NCBI GenBank assembly: GCA_945877405.1
Contig: CAMCSA010000002.1
Coordinates: 1 to 64,000 of the forward strand
Length of the DNA: 64,000 bases
Origin: an uncultured Erysipelotrichaceae bacterium
GTDB lineage: Bacteria; Bacillota_I; Bacilli_A; Erysipelotrichales; Erysipelotrichaceae
Direction of reading: 5' to 3'
Within the stretch, counting starts at the first letter, position 1. Each line of letters opens with the position of its first letter. A program made the position numbers and the translations under genes. This document shows, piece after piece, positions 8,536 to 18,998 of the stretch. The notes under the pieces are model-generated. The model had not been told where the DNA came from, made no database searches, and worked only from the letters and a program-made list of their open reading frames with translations.

Positions 8536-11142
8536 TTACTCCTTCCCAAATGAAAATTTTACATCGTTGAAAACAAGTGGTTTCTGTTTTCTGTATTCGC
8601 CATGATAACGGCAGATCGGACGGAAGGAACAGAATCCGCATGCACTTTCATCAGGCGACAGACTGATATCGCCGTTTCTGATACGGGAAAGGAAGATGGA
8701 ATAGATTTCTTCCATGCATGCTCTGATCAGATCGAAGTCTTTCTGTTTTGTCAGTGTTGCGATATGCGTTCCGTTTTCGTCCAGTTCTGTTGTACGATCT
8801 GTGAATGTCCAGCCTTTCAGTGTTCTTTCACGCATCATGCGCTCTTCTTCAGCCTGATCGGAGAAATCCGTTTCACTTACTTCTTTTCTTCCTTTTATCA
8901 TAGCCGGAACATCATACGTTTCGCTGCGGAAAGAACAGTAATAAACGCCAGCTACTTTGTGGCCAAAGATCTTTTCTGCGATGATGGCATATGTCAGAAG
9001 CTGCAGCTGTACACATGCTTTGACCTTTGTTTCAGAAAGAGAATAACCAGTGGATTTATAGTCAATAATCCGCAGGAACTCCTGTCCGTATACGTCAATT
9101 CTGTCAATGACACCGGTCAGAATGACACCTTGAATGATCTCTTCACAGAACTTCAGCTCTGTCTGATCCGGTGTAAAGGATGTGCTGTTTTCAAATGACT
9201 GCAGGAATTTCATGGTCAGCTGTATGCCTGTTACCAGTCTTTCCTTTGTCATATGCAGCAGCTGTTTCTGTTCAGGGGAAGCTTCTTCCATCAGCTGGAA
9301 TGTATGATCGACGTAAGAGCGGATCTGAGTCTCATCAATCGAGGCGTAAGCTTTTGAAAAATCCTTTACAGAACGTTCCATGATGGAGTGCTGAATATTA
9401 CCGATGGCATTTGTGGAAAGGGATCCATAGTCCGGTTTTCTGACTCCTAGTCCATACTGAATAAAACATTGATATGGACATCGGAAATAGTTTTCTACAG
9501 ATGATATGGAGCCAAAGATTGCCCCATGATCCATAAACAGCTTCTTTGATGTTTCAGGCGTGATGGCATGAGGAGGCTGGATGGCAGGAGCAAGTCTGTC
9601 CAGCGACCAAGTTTCCACAATGTTTCCGTAGTTCTGTTCGATTTCCAGTGCCAGCTGTACTTCTCTTCCCTGATAGTCATTTGTATGCCAGGAATAGATC
9701 AGTTCTTTTTCTGCAGAAGCTTCAATCCAGGAAAGCTGGTTCATATGCATCCGGTTACGCTCCAGTAAAGAAGGGTATCCATTGAGGGCTTCCATGTATT
9801 TTTCATCAAACAGCCCGGTCTGGGTCGGAACACCTGGATAGGATGAACCATCCACACTGACAACATATGTGATTTCAGCTGTGGATACATTGTGAGTCAG
9901 ATCTGTAACATGGCAGAAATCACTGTTCTGATATGAACCTGTAATCGTAATGGTATCCAGATAATCCGCAAGGAATACAATATCCTGGCGCGTATGTATA
10001 TATTCATTGACACTGCCGAGGATTTCTCTGATCTGCATGGCAGCCATCAGTTCATTGTGATCGTTCAGATATGGATGAGAAGCCATGATGGAATAACTTG
10101 TCTGAATGATTTCCATCATGCCTGCAGATCGATCAAAGCGATCCAGTGCAGGCTGGATCTGTTCCAGATATGCTTTACACTTGTTTTCAAGTGTCTCATA
10201 CAGTGGACTGGCTGAAGAAAGGATGGTATCTTCCTGGATTTTTTGGACAATGGATATATCGGATACGATCTGGGAAAAATGAGAAAACAGATATTCCTGC
10301 ACAGGCAGATCCAAAGGTACTGCAAATGCATTGACACGGCATGCCTGCTCAAGATCTTTTACAGATAATGATATGCCATAACGCAACAGTGATGTGAAAA
10401 TGGCAGGAATATGAACCGGAACCGGTACTTCATCGGCACAGTAAGGAATGCCATACCGTGAAAAAACAGACTGCAGTAAAGGATACTGTGATTCCATGGA
10501 TGTCAGAATGACATTGCACGGCTTTCCTTTTCTGCATATATCCTGGGCAATGGCTTCCATTTCCTGTCTTGCATTCAATGCATGACGTAAGGAAATCTTT
10601 GGATGAACTTCATTGACACCAATGCATGGAACTGTTTTCTTCAAAGATGTATAGATGTCATACAGATATGGTTCTGTAATGAAATGAGGACAGAGGCAGT
10701 AATCCTGGTCTTGTGTGATTTCATCCACTCTTTTCTGTATGGAGTCTCTGTTGCCTTTTTCCTCCCATTCCATACAGGAAAGTCCTGTTTCAATGATGCG
10801 TGCCAGCTCCTTTTCATTCTCATTCCGTGATGGAAGGGAATCAACCGGTATATCATAGGCGATTACTTTCTGAATAAAAGCGATGATTTCCAGAATAAAA
10901 GGGGGATAGATGAACATGTCACGATAGATCGGAAACTCCTCCTGTTTCTGGCTTAATGCCTGTTTCAAAGTAAAAAGAGCAATTTCTGCAGGTGTGGACT
11001 TCAGCTTCAGAGCACTGGAAAGAGTCACTGTACGGATCCCTGTGGAAATGCCATGATTGTTACGTGCGTTTTCTGCAAGCAATGCAGTAAACTGATCTTT
11101 GGATGCGATGATTTTTTTCATGGAAACATTATAACCCATCAC
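8536..11142 (-). CDS. addB: AddB/RexB-like exonuclease subunit
   Basis: RCPYQCFIQYGLG, LRIIDYKSTG nuclease motif, CGFCSFRPIC Fe-S cysteine pattern; directly upstream of addA. Confidence 0.85.
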   Translation of the reverse strand: MMGYNVSMKKIIASKDQFTALLAENARNNHGISTGIRTVTLSSALKLKSTPAEIALFTLKQALSQKQEEFPIYRDMFIYPPFILEIIAFIQKVIAYDIPVDSLPSRNENEKELARIIETGLSCMEWEEKGNRDSIQKRVDEITQDQDYCLCPHFITEPYLYDIYTSLKKTVPCIGVNEVHPKISLRHALNARQEMEAIAQDICRKGKPCNVILTSMESQYPLLQSVFSRYGIPYCADEVPVPVHIPAIFTSLLRYGISLSVKDLEQACRVNAFAVPLDLPVQEYLFSHFSQIVSDISIVQKIQEDTILSSASPLYETLENKCKAYLEQIQPALDRFDRSAGMMEIIQTSYSIMASHPYLNDHNELMAAMQIREILGSVNEYIHTRQDIVFLADYLDTITITGSYQNSDFCHVTDLTHNVSTAEITYVVSVDGSSYPGVPTQTGLFDEKYMEALNGYPSLLERNRMHMNQLSWIEASAEKELIYSWHTNDYQGREVQLALEIEQNYGNIVETWSLDRLAPAIQPPHAITPETSKKLFMDHGAIFGSISSVENYFRCPYQCFIQYGLGVRKPDYGSLSTNAIGNIQHSIMERSVKDFSKAYASIDETQIRSYVDHTFQLMEEASPEQKQLLHMTKERLVTGIQLTMKFLQSFENSTSFTPDQTELKFCEEIIQGVILTGVIDRIDVYGQEFLRIIDYKSTGYSLSETKVKACVQLQLLTYAIIAEKIFGHKVAGVYYCSFRSETYDVPAMIKGRKEVSETDFSDQAEEERMMRERTLKGWTFTDRTTELDENGTHIATLTKQKDFDLIRACMEEIYSIFLSRIRNGDISLSPDESACGFCSFRPICRYHGEYRKQKPLVFNDVKFSFGKE

Positions 11143-11260
11143 TTCTGTAAATGAATGTGACCATGTCTGGATTTCTTAATGAAATCATAACGGATGATAG
11201 TCATCCACACATAAAAAGCTGTGTACTGTGTGCTATAATTGCAGTGTTCGGAGGCTTTTT

Positions 11261-12217
11261 ATGAGAAGACGTGGTGGTAATCCAGGATTTTTATTTTTCT
11301 TTTTATTTCTGATCTTTTTTGGAACGGGTGGTTTTTTCCCGCTTCTGATCATACTTGCAGTAGTGCTGTTTGCTGCACTTGGATCAATCAAGGCATCCAA
11401 TCAGAAAGAAAGCAGCAGAAAAACATACAACAGACACTATACACGCACTTCTTCATCTGACCAGCAGAAGATTTCCAGAATCAATGCTTTTCTGAAGAAG
11501 TGGTTTCAGGCAAATCATTCCATTCAGGTCGGAGCAGATCTGGAACTGGTAAAGTCCGGTTCAAACTATGCCAACCTTTCTTCTCTGGAAGTATATAAGG
11601 ATCATTCCTATCTTTGTTCCATGGCGGAATTCCAGAACCGTTTTCCGGATTCCTATAAGATCATGATTGATACGCTGTATGAGCGTGCCAACCGTGAACT
11701 GAATCAGATGGGGGAAGATATTGTGGATGTGGAAGTGACTCCTTCCAGACCAAAACCGAAGGCAGAACCGAAAAGACAGGAACAGCTTTCCATGGCGCAG
11801 AAGTTCATCAATGAAATCAATGCCCTGAATACCAACATTCCGGATGATAAGATTTCCAAGGATCTGTATGAAACATGTGCCTATCTGAAACAGATCGATG
11901 ATCTGTCAAAGAAACTGCCGAATACAAAAGACAAACTGAATAAACTCTATGATCATTATCTTCCGATTCTGATCAAGATTCTGCAGCAGTATGAATCTTT
12001 ACAGGTGGCCACATCCGATCCTGCCTATGGGGAAACGAAGGAAAAACTTTCCAATACGATTCAGCTGATCAACACAGCCATGAAGAATATCATCTCTTCC
12101 ATGACTGATCAGGACTTCATCAATCTCAGTGCGGATATTTCCACACTTGAGGCTGTACTGAAAAAAGATGGACTGACGGATCAGGATCAGATGCTGGCGA
12201 AATCCATTGAGAAGTGA
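11261..12217 (+). CDS. XpaC-like (5-bromo-4-chloroindolyl phosphate hydrolysis family) membrane protein
   Basis: Two N-terminal hydrophobic stretches, then a helical cytoplasmic domain; XpaC/TelA type neighbourhood. Confidence 0.5.
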   Translation: MRRRGGNPGFLFFFLFLIFFGTGGFFPLLIILAVVLFAALGSIKASNQKESSRKTYNRHYTRTSSSDQQKISRINAFLKKWFQANHSIQVGADLELVKSGSNYANLSSLEVYKDHSYLCSMAEFQNRFPDSYKIMIDTLYERANRELNQMGEDIVDVEVTPSRPKPKAEPKRQEQLSMAQKFINEINALNTNIPDDKISKDLYETCAYLKQIDDLSKKLPNTKDKLNKLYDHYLPILIKILQQYESLQVATSDPAYGETKEKLSNTIQLINTAMKNIISSMTDQDFINLSADISTLEAVLKKDGLTDQDQMLAKSIEK

Positions 12218-12222
12218 GTGTT

Positions 12223-14283
12223 ATGAAAGACAGAAGTGATGAAAAAAACCGTCTTTGGAATGAGGTTCTTGGCAAAAAGCGTGCATATGAAAGGAATGAG
12301 GAATCATCCGATATTGAGCTGACCATGGATGGCAGCACATATCGTGGTGTTCCGAATGATAAAAGTATTCTGAAAGATGCCAACAGTGCCTTGAATGAAC
12401 TGATGGGAATTCTTAACAGGCAGCAGGCAGATCTGAAAAAGATGTCAGATGATATTGCAGAAAGTGAACCTGTAAGTGCGGATATGATGAAGGATATGGA
12501 CTCTTTACAGGAAAGTCTGAAACAGGACTACGATGTGGAAGAAAAGGTGGAGATCAAAGACATTGATCTGCCAAAGGCATTCATGGAGATTGAAGGAGTT
12601 CTGAATCAGGAAATCATCGGTCAGAACATGGCAGTATCCGCATTATCCACAGCTGTCCGCAGACCTTTCGTGATGGGATTTGATGAAAACAGAGCAGCAA
12701 ATGTCATTCTGATCTGTGGAAGTGAAGGAACAGGCAGACATGAAGCAGTTTCCTGCATCGCAAGGGAATGCGCAAAACGGCATATACTCAGAAGTGATCG
12801 GGTTTATACCGTGGATATGTCACGCTATACATCCGGTTCTCAGGAACAGGTATTCCTGCAGGATATGTATCAGGTACTGTATGGCGAAGGCCAGATCATC
12901 TGCTTCGAAGGATTTGAATCCAGCTTTGCCGGATTCAACCGTATGATCAGTGATCTTGTTACAAAGGGAAGAATCATTCTCAACAGAAGATATGTGCTTT
13001 CACAGGGAATTCTTGTGGAAAATCAGACAGGACTTGTCAGGAATGCTGTAGATGCATTATATGCACAGAATAAATACCTTGTATTCGTTACGGATGGAAA
13101 GGTATCGGCTGTACAGAATACATTTGGTGCTGATTTCATGTACCACGTGCTTGATACAGTGACATTTGAAAAACTCAGTGATGATTCCATTGTCAGAATC
13201 ATTGATCTGGAAATGCAGCAGTTCGTCAGCAGATGCAGTGAAAATCTGCATATTAGTGTGACATGCACAGATGATGTAAAAACATGGGTAAAAGATCACT
13301 TCGATAAGACTCAGGGCAGAGATGGCATTCATGCGCTCTTCTATGATTTCTATGTGTCTGCTTCTGCAGCTGTGCTGAAAGCAATGCCTGAAAACAATGC
13401 TGCAGTACAGGTGAGCCTAAAGGATGGTGTGCCTGTGATTTCACTGTCGGATACACCATTATCCCGCTCCCGTAACAGCGAAGAGGAAATTGAAGCGGTC
13501 AACAGAGAGCTGGATGGTATTGTCGGACTGGATGAAGTCAAGAGCTATATCCGTTCTCTGCAGTCTCATATCGCAATGAATGAAAAGAGAAAACAGCAGG
13601 GACTCAAGAGTGCATCTGTATCGATGCATATGATCTTTACCGGTAATCCTGGTACTGGTAAGACAACCATAGCCAGACTGATTTCCAGATACATGAAGGC
13701 CATTGGTGCCTTATCGCAGGGCCAGCTTGTGGAAGTGACACGTGCAGATCTTGTTGCTCAGTATGTCGGTCAGACAGCACCTCTGACGATGAGTGTCATC
13801 CGCAGTGCATTAGGTGGTGTGCTGTTCATTGATGAAGCCTATTCTCTGTATCGAGGAAAAGATGACAGCTTTGGACTTGAAGCAATCGATACACTTGTCA
13901 AGGCGATGGAAGATCATAGAGATAATCTGATTGTCATTCTTGCCGGATATAAGAAAGAAATGGCAGGCTTCCTGGAAGCAAACTCAGGTCTGAAATCCAG
14001 ATTCCCGAATGTGATCAACTTTAAGGATTACACAGGTGAAGAACTTGTACGGATTGCGGATATTCAGGCTTCTTCCAAAGGATATGTCATCGCAGATGAT
14101 GCCAAGGAAGCATTGCAGTCGTACTTTGATCGCAGACAATCAGAAAATGCAGCGGAAGCAGGCAATGGACGTCTTGCCAGAAACACGATTGAAGAAGCGA
14201 TTCTGCATCAGTCTTCCCGTATCGTCAAAGAAGAAAATCCGGATCTTTCATTATTGAAAAAGGAAGATTTTGATCTGTCCTGA
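12223..14283 (+). CDS. tandem AAA ATPase, C-terminal CbbX/SpoVK-like
   Basis: C-terminal half: MIFTGNPGTGKTTIARLISRYMKAIG, VLFIDEAYSL, LIVILAGYKKEM, GLKSRFPNVINF; N-terminal half has degenerate P-loop GSEGTGRH; GTG alternative start at 12214. Confidence 0.85.
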   Translation: MKDRSDEKNRLWNEVLGKKRAYERNEESSDIELTMDGSTYRGVPNDKSILKDANSALNELMGILNRQQADLKKMSDDIAESEPVSADMMKDMDSLQESLKQDYDVEEKVEIKDIDLPKAFMEIEGVLNQEIIGQNMAVSALSTAVRRPFVMGFDENRAANVILICGSEGTGRHEAVSCIARECAKRHILRSDRVYTVDMSRYTSGSQEQVFLQDMYQVLYGEGQIICFEGFESSFAGFNRMISDLVTKGRIILNRRYVLSQGILVENQTGLVRNAVDALYAQNKYLVFVTDGKVSAVQNTFGADFMYHVLDTVTFEKLSDDSIVRIIDLEMQQFVSRCSENLHISVTCTDDVKTWVKDHFDKTQGRDGIHALFYDFYVSASAAVLKAMPENNAAVQVSLKDGVPVISLSDTPLSRSRNSEEEIEAVNRELDGIVGLDEVKSYIRSLQSHIAMNEKRKQQGLKSASVSMHMIFTGNPGTGKTTIARLISRYMKAIGALSQGQLVEVTRADLVAQYVGQTAPLTMSVIRSALGGVLFIDEAYSLYRGKDDSFGLEAIDTLVKAMEDHRDNLIVILAGYKKEMAGFLEANSGLKSRFPNVINFKDYTGEELVRIADIQASSKGYVIADDAKEALQSYFDRRQSENAAEAGNGRLARNTIEEAILHQSSRIVKEENPDLSLLKKEDFDLS

Positions 14284-14293
14284 AAGAAAACAG

Positions 14294-14326
14294 AAAATGG
14301 ATGAGATATTGTTTCTCATCCATTTT
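14294..14326. terminator. bidirectional terminator between convergent AAA and MBL genes
   Basis: AAAATGGATGAGA-TATTGTT-TCTCATCCATTTT. Confidence 0.7.
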
Positions 14327-15218
14327 AATAGATATCCAGATCCTGTCCATTGACAACCGGTCCATCATATCCTGCAGATCTGATTTCCTGCAGGATTTTT
14401 TCGTTACGCACTTCCATTTCCTGTTTCAGATCTTTTGTATTGTCCATGATATTCATGTGATAAATCCGATGATATGTGACAAGCAGTTTCGGCTTTGCTT
14501 CTTTGGCAATGATCCCAAGATCAGTACTCATCGTATGCACATTTCTGTGATAGATCTGCCATTGTAATGCCCTATTGGAAAGCCCTTGTGTATACTGGCA
14601 TTCATGCAGAAGAATATCAGTGTTCCTTGCCTTTTCGATCATGATCGGTACAGGGGCGGTATCACCGGAAATGACGATGGTACCATCCTCTGTGATAAAC
14701 TTGTACGCAACTGACTGCAGTTTTCCATGTTTTACCGTAAAAGCGTTGACTTGTACGTTTTCATCTTTATAAATAATTCCATAGTCTTCTTTGCCAGGTG
14801 GCAGTTCTGTTACGTCTGTCTGATAACCGGTCAGATTGGCAGGCTCATCCCCATGGAGCCTCATATCCAGATCCGCACTGTATGCCATTTCGATATGTTC
14901 TGACATGTCAGACAGTCCTTTTGGTCCAAACAGCTGTAATGGTTTTTCTCTTTCCAGTACCCATGGTGTGTAGATCAGATCTGCCAATCCGGTTGTATGA
15001 TCGGTATGCAGGTGGGTACAGAAAGCAATATCCAGCCGATCAGGTCTTAATGCATCAATGCCTTTGAAATATGCCTTGGATGCCTGTCTGACCACACCTG
15101 GACCAAAGTCAACAAGATATGCCCTGTTATTGACAATCACTGCACTGGCAGGACCACTGTGATCCGGGCAGGCATTGGGTGTGCCTGTACCGAGTAATAC
15201 AAGTTTTGTGTTTTGCAT
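14325..15218 (-). CDS. MBL-fold metallo-hydrolase (RNase Z/AtsA-like)
   Basis: GTGTPNACPDHSGPAS, CTHLHTDHTTGL (HxHxDH), GDTAP, LLHECQY, VTYHRIYH. Confidence 0.85.
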   Translation of the reverse strand: MQNTKLVLLGTGTPNACPDHSGPASAVIVNNRAYLVDFGPGVVRQASKAYFKGIDALRPDRLDIAFCTHLHTDHTTGLADLIYTPWVLEREKPLQLFGPKGLSDMSEHIEMAYSADLDMRLHGDEPANLTGYQTDVTELPPGKEDYGIIYKDENVQVNAFTVKHGKLQSVAYKFITEDGTIVISGDTAPVPIMIEKARNTDILLHECQYTQGLSNRALQWQIYHRNVHTMSTDLGIIAKEAKPKLLVTYHRIYHMNIMDNTKDLKQEMEVRNEKILQEIRSAGYDGPVVNGQDLDIY

Positions 15219-15368
15219 GCATGTATTGTATATCAGATCATGAAATGTGAAAACGGATGTGTGCTGATGGAAGAAATTCCTGTCAATTTTTTAAGTTGAT
15301 GCACCAAAGAAGTTGTTTCTTGGTATGATAATGTCAGCGAATATTTTATGAAAGCCGAGGGATGTACC

Positions 15369-16565
15369 ATGAGTGAAAATGCCAAGCAGGCACAGGAAAT
15401 GCCTGAAATCAGACTGACTCTGACACCGGATGAAGTCAGAGAAGAAAATAACGAAAAGCTGGAAGAGCTGGAACAGAAGCAGGAAAAGCAGGTATCCGCA
15501 AAGGATCCGCTGGAATCCATTGCTTTAACGGACTCCGAAAAAGCAACGATTGACAGCTTCTCCCAGCAGATTGATATCACAAAGTCCGATATTACTTTAC
15601 AGTATGGAGCAGCAGCACAGAAGAAGGTTTCGGATTTTTCCGATGCTGCACTCAAGAATATCCGTACAAAGGATCTGGGTGAAGTAGGCAAACTGTTGAA
15701 TGAACTTGTTGTGGAATTGAAGGACTTTGATGACGATGATGACGAAAAGAAGGGATTCTTTGCCAGCCTGTTTGATAAGGGACAGGACAAGGTAACCCGC
15801 TTCAAGGTTAAATATGATTCTGCGGAAAAGAATGTTGAGAAAGTTGCTTCCATGCTGGAAGAACATCAGATCACATTACTGAAGGATATTGCCCTGCTGG
15901 ATGAACTGTATGAACGTAATAACAGAAATTCCAAGGAACTGGCAATGTATATTCTTGCGGGAAGAAAGAAGCTGAACGAAGTGCGTGAAAAGCAGCTTCC
16001 TGAACTGATTGCCAAGGCAAAGGCTTCTGGACTTCCGGAAGATGCTCAGGCTGCCAATGATCTGGAACAGGCATGCGTCCGTTTTGAAAAGAAACTGTAT
16101 GACCTGGAACTGACAAGACAGGTGTCCATTCAGATGGCTCCACAGATCCGCCTTGTTCAGAATAACGATACACTGATGACAGAAAAGATTCAGTCTACAA
16201 TCGTCAATACGATTCCATTATGGAAGAACCAGATTGTACTGTCTCTTGGCATCCAGCATTCCAAGGAAGCGATGGAAGCACAGCGTGAAGTCACAAATAT
16301 GACTAACACACTGTTAAGAAAGAATGCGGAAACACTGCATCAGGCAACAGTAGAAACTGCCAAGGAATCAGAAAGAGGTATTGTGGATATCGAAACACTC
16401 CAACATACGAATGAACAGCTGATTCAGACACTGGATGAAGTTCTGCAGATCCAGAAAGAAGGCAGAGAAAAGAGACTTGCTGCAGAAGAAGAACTGCACA
16501 AGATCGAAAATGAACTGACAGAAAAACTTCTGCAGGTCAATGAAGCTGCAAAAGTGGTAAAATAA
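15369..16565 (+). CDS. toxic anion resistance protein TelA family
   Basis: Long helical protein; LFDKGQDKVTRFKVKYDSAEKNVEKV, LDELYERNNRNSKELAMYILAG, QIRLVQNNDTLMTEKIQSTIVNTIPLWKNQIVLSLG. Confidence 0.88.
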   Translation: MSENAKQAQEMPEIRLTLTPDEVREENNEKLEELEQKQEKQVSAKDPLESIALTDSEKATIDSFSQQIDITKSDITLQYGAAAQKKVSDFSDAALKNIRTKDLGEVGKLLNELVVELKDFDDDDDEKKGFFASLFDKGQDKVTRFKVKYDSAEKNVEKVASMLEEHQITLLKDIALLDELYERNNRNSKELAMYILAGRKKLNEVREKQLPELIAKAKASGLPEDAQAANDLEQACVRFEKKLYDLELTRQVSIQMAPQIRLVQNNDTLMTEKIQSTIVNTIPLWKNQIVLSLGIQHSKEAMEAQREVTNMTNTLLRKNAETLHQATVETAKESERGIVDIETLQHTNEQLIQTLDEVLQIQKEGREKRLAAEEELHKIENELTEKLLQVNEAAKVVK

Positions 16566-16577
16566 ACAATTGAAGGG

Positions 16578-16612
16578 GGCATATCATTTCATCGGGGATA
16601 ATATGCCTTTTT
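16578..16612 (+). terminator. intrinsic terminator after telA
   Basis: GGCATAT ... ATATGCC TTTTT. Confidence 0.6.
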
Positions 16613-16618
16613 GATTCC

Positions 16619-17455
16619 ATGCAGAAAAGATACAGAAGAAAAAGAAGAAGACTCCGCAGAAGAAATCCATCCGCATTGGTCAGTATTGTACTGATTGTTT
16701 TCAGTCTGCTTGTCATGATGATGGTATACCATGAAAACCAGAAAAAACTGAGAACACCAGTCATATCCAACCTTGTAGAACATGATTATGATTATTCCAA
16801 TCTGTATTCTGAAGATGGATTTATTCTGTACGAAGATGACACCTATACTTCCATACCCGGGATTGATGTGTCCTCTCATCAGGGGACGATTGACTGGAAA
16901 AAGGTAAAGGAAGCCGGCGTGAAGTTTGCCTATATCCGTTGTGGATACAGAGGGTATGAAACAGGACTTATCAATAAGGATGAGACATTTGACTATAATA
17001 TTTCGCAGGCAAAAGCCAATGGTATTCAGGTCGGCGTGTATTTCTTTTCACAGGCAGTATCCCAGAAAGAAGCTGAGGAAGAGGCGGAATTTACACTTTC
17101 ATGTATGAAGAAGTATGACATTGATCTGCCGGTTGTATATGACTTCGAAAAGCCAGGAGGTATCTTTGCCAGAACCTATACCCAATCAAAAGATGTGACA
17201 ACAGAAAATGCAGTGCTGTTCTGTCATATCATGCAGAGAAAGGGATATGATGCAATGATCTACAACAGTACCAATCTGTTTGAAAAACTCTTCAATCTGG
17301 AGTACATCCAGGAATTTGGAACATGGGTAGCACACTATAACACGCCATATCCGACCTACCCATATACATACCAGATCTGGCAATATTCAGATTCTGGTAA
17401 AATTGATGGAATTGATCAGGCGGTGGATCTGGATCTGATGTTTATCAGGAAATAG
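16619..17455 (+). CDS. GH25 family lysozyme
   Basis: TM anchor, then GIDVSSHQGTIDWKKVKEAGVKFAYIRCGYRGYETG, YDFEKPGG, VDLDLMF. Confidence 0.88.
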   Translation: MQKRYRRKRRRLRRRNPSALVSIVLIVFSLLVMMMVYHENQKKLRTPVISNLVEHDYDYSNLYSEDGFILYEDDTYTSIPGIDVSSHQGTIDWKKVKEAGVKFAYIRCGYRGYETGLINKDETFDYNISQAKANGIQVGVYFFSQAVSQKEAEEEAEFTLSCMKKYDIDLPVVYDFEKPGGIFARTYTQSKDVTTENAVLFCHIMQRKGYDAMIYNSTNLFEKLFNLEYIQEFGTWVAHYNTPYPTYPYTYQIWQYSDSGKIDGIDQAVDLDLMFIRK

Positions 17456-17475
17456 GGCAGAGAAATCTGCCTTTT
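17456..17475 (+). terminator. intrinsic terminator
   Basis: GGCAGA-GAAA-TCTGCC TTTT. Confidence 0.6.
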
Positions 17476-17517
17476 ATTGTGGTCTGATGGTAGAATAGAC
17501 AGGAGAGAATAACAACT

Positions 17518-18930
17518 ATGGCACAGCTGATTGAAACATTGGATAAACTATTATGGGGATGGCCGCTGATCATTACTTTGTTGGGAACACATATTTTCAT
17601 GACTGTTCGGACAGGTTTTGTACAGAAGGAAGTATTTCGGGCAATCCGTCTTTCTGTTACGAAAGAAGAAGGTTCCAAAGGGGATGTTTCTCAGTTTGGA
17701 GCATTGACTGCAGCTCTCAGTTCTACGATCGGTACAGGAAATATCATCGGTGTTGGTACAGCCATCACGATGGGAGGACCTGGTGCAGTATTCTGGATGT
17801 GGGTTACCGGTCTGCTTGGCATGGCTACCAAATATGCTGAAACACTGATCGCATGCAGATATCGGGTCAGAAGTGAAGATGGTTCCATCATTGGTGGTGC
17901 AATGTATGCTCTGGAAAGAGGCCTGCATATGAAATGGCTGGGAATCGTATTTGCCTTTCTGGCATCTGTGTGTGCCTTTGGAATCGGAAACATGGTACAG
18001 GCAAATGCGGTATCCGTGAATATTCAGGAGAACTTTTCTGTTTCTCCATGGCTGGTCGCACTTTTGCTTTCTATACTGACGGGTGTCGTGATTGTTGGTG
18101 GCATTGCTTCCATCGCAAAACTGACAGAAAAACTTGTTCCCTTGATGGCTGGTTTATATATTTTTGGGTGTATTGCCATTCTGATCATGAATCATGAAAC
18201 TGTTCTGCCGGCATTCATTTCGATTCTGACGGGTGCCCTTCATCCAGAAAGCATCGCAGGTGGCATGGGTGGCTATGCACTGTCGGTAACATTGCGATAT
18301 GGTTTTGCTAGAGGGCTGTTTTCCAATGAATCAGGCATGGGCAGTGCACCATTAGTTGCGTGTGCTGCAAAAACAAAGAACCCGAAACGGCAGGCACTGG
18401 TATCCATGACCGGTACATTCTGGGATACGGTTGTTATATGTCTGCTTACCGGTACGGTACTTGTTTCCTGTATGATCCAAAATCCTGAATCCATGAATCT
18501 GGTAAATGGTGCAGCATTATCATCATCCGCTTTTGGTCTGATACCGTATATCGGAAAACCGATCCTGATTTTCGGCTTGATCACATTTGCTTTTTCCACA
18601 ATTCTTGGATGGTATTATTACGGGGAAAGAAGTGCGGTGTATCTGTTTGGAGAAAAAGTGATCCGGATTTACAGAATACTCTGGATCATTGGTGTGGCTG
18701 TTGGAGCCATGGTGCAGATTGATATTGTATGGAATCTTGCCGATCTGCTGAATGGTCTGATGGCTGTGCCGAATATGATTGCAGTGCTGCTGTTGAGTGG
18801 GGAAATCGCATTACTGACAAAGCGGTATGCAGGAAGTCATATCGAAGATGAGGATCATACGGAAATACCATTGATCCATAACAGCACGACAGGCGTCATT
18901 CACAGTCTGAAAAGCAATAGACAGAAATGA
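17518..18930 (+). CDS. alanine/glycine:cation symporter (AGCS) family protein
   Basis: GALTAALSSTIGTGNIIGVGTAITMGGPGAVFWMW, RGLFSNESGMGSAPLVACAAKT. Confidence 0.92.
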   Translation: MAQLIETLDKLLWGWPLIITLLGTHIFMTVRTGFVQKEVFRAIRLSVTKEEGSKGDVSQFGALTAALSSTIGTGNIIGVGTAITMGGPGAVFWMWVTGLLGMATKYAETLIACRYRVRSEDGSIIGGAMYALERGLHMKWLGIVFAFLASVCAFGIGNMVQANAVSVNIQENFSVSPWLVALLLSILTGVVIVGGIASIAKLTEKLVPLMAGLYIFGCIAILIMNHETVLPAFISILTGALHPESIAGGMGGYALSVTLRYGFARGLFSNESGMGSAPLVACAAKTKNPKRQALVSMTGTFWDTVVICLLTGTVLVSCMIQNPESMNLVNGAALSSSAFGLIPYIGKPILIFGLITFAFSTILGWYYYGERSAVYLFGEKVIRIYRILWIIGVAVGAMVQIDIVWNLADLLNGLMAVPNMIAVLLLSGEIALLTKRYAGSHIEDEDHTEIPLIHNSTTGVIHSLKSNRQK

Positions 18931-18998
18931 GCAAATGCAATGAGAAATGACAGGAAACGTATGTTAAACTGTCGCACGAAGAAAGAAGGAAACACGTT

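Noticed and set aside
8534-8641. N-terminal extension of addA in the ORF track
   Set aside because: Overlaps the addB coding end, while MGKRFDKEQ at 8533 matches the normal AddA N-terminus.
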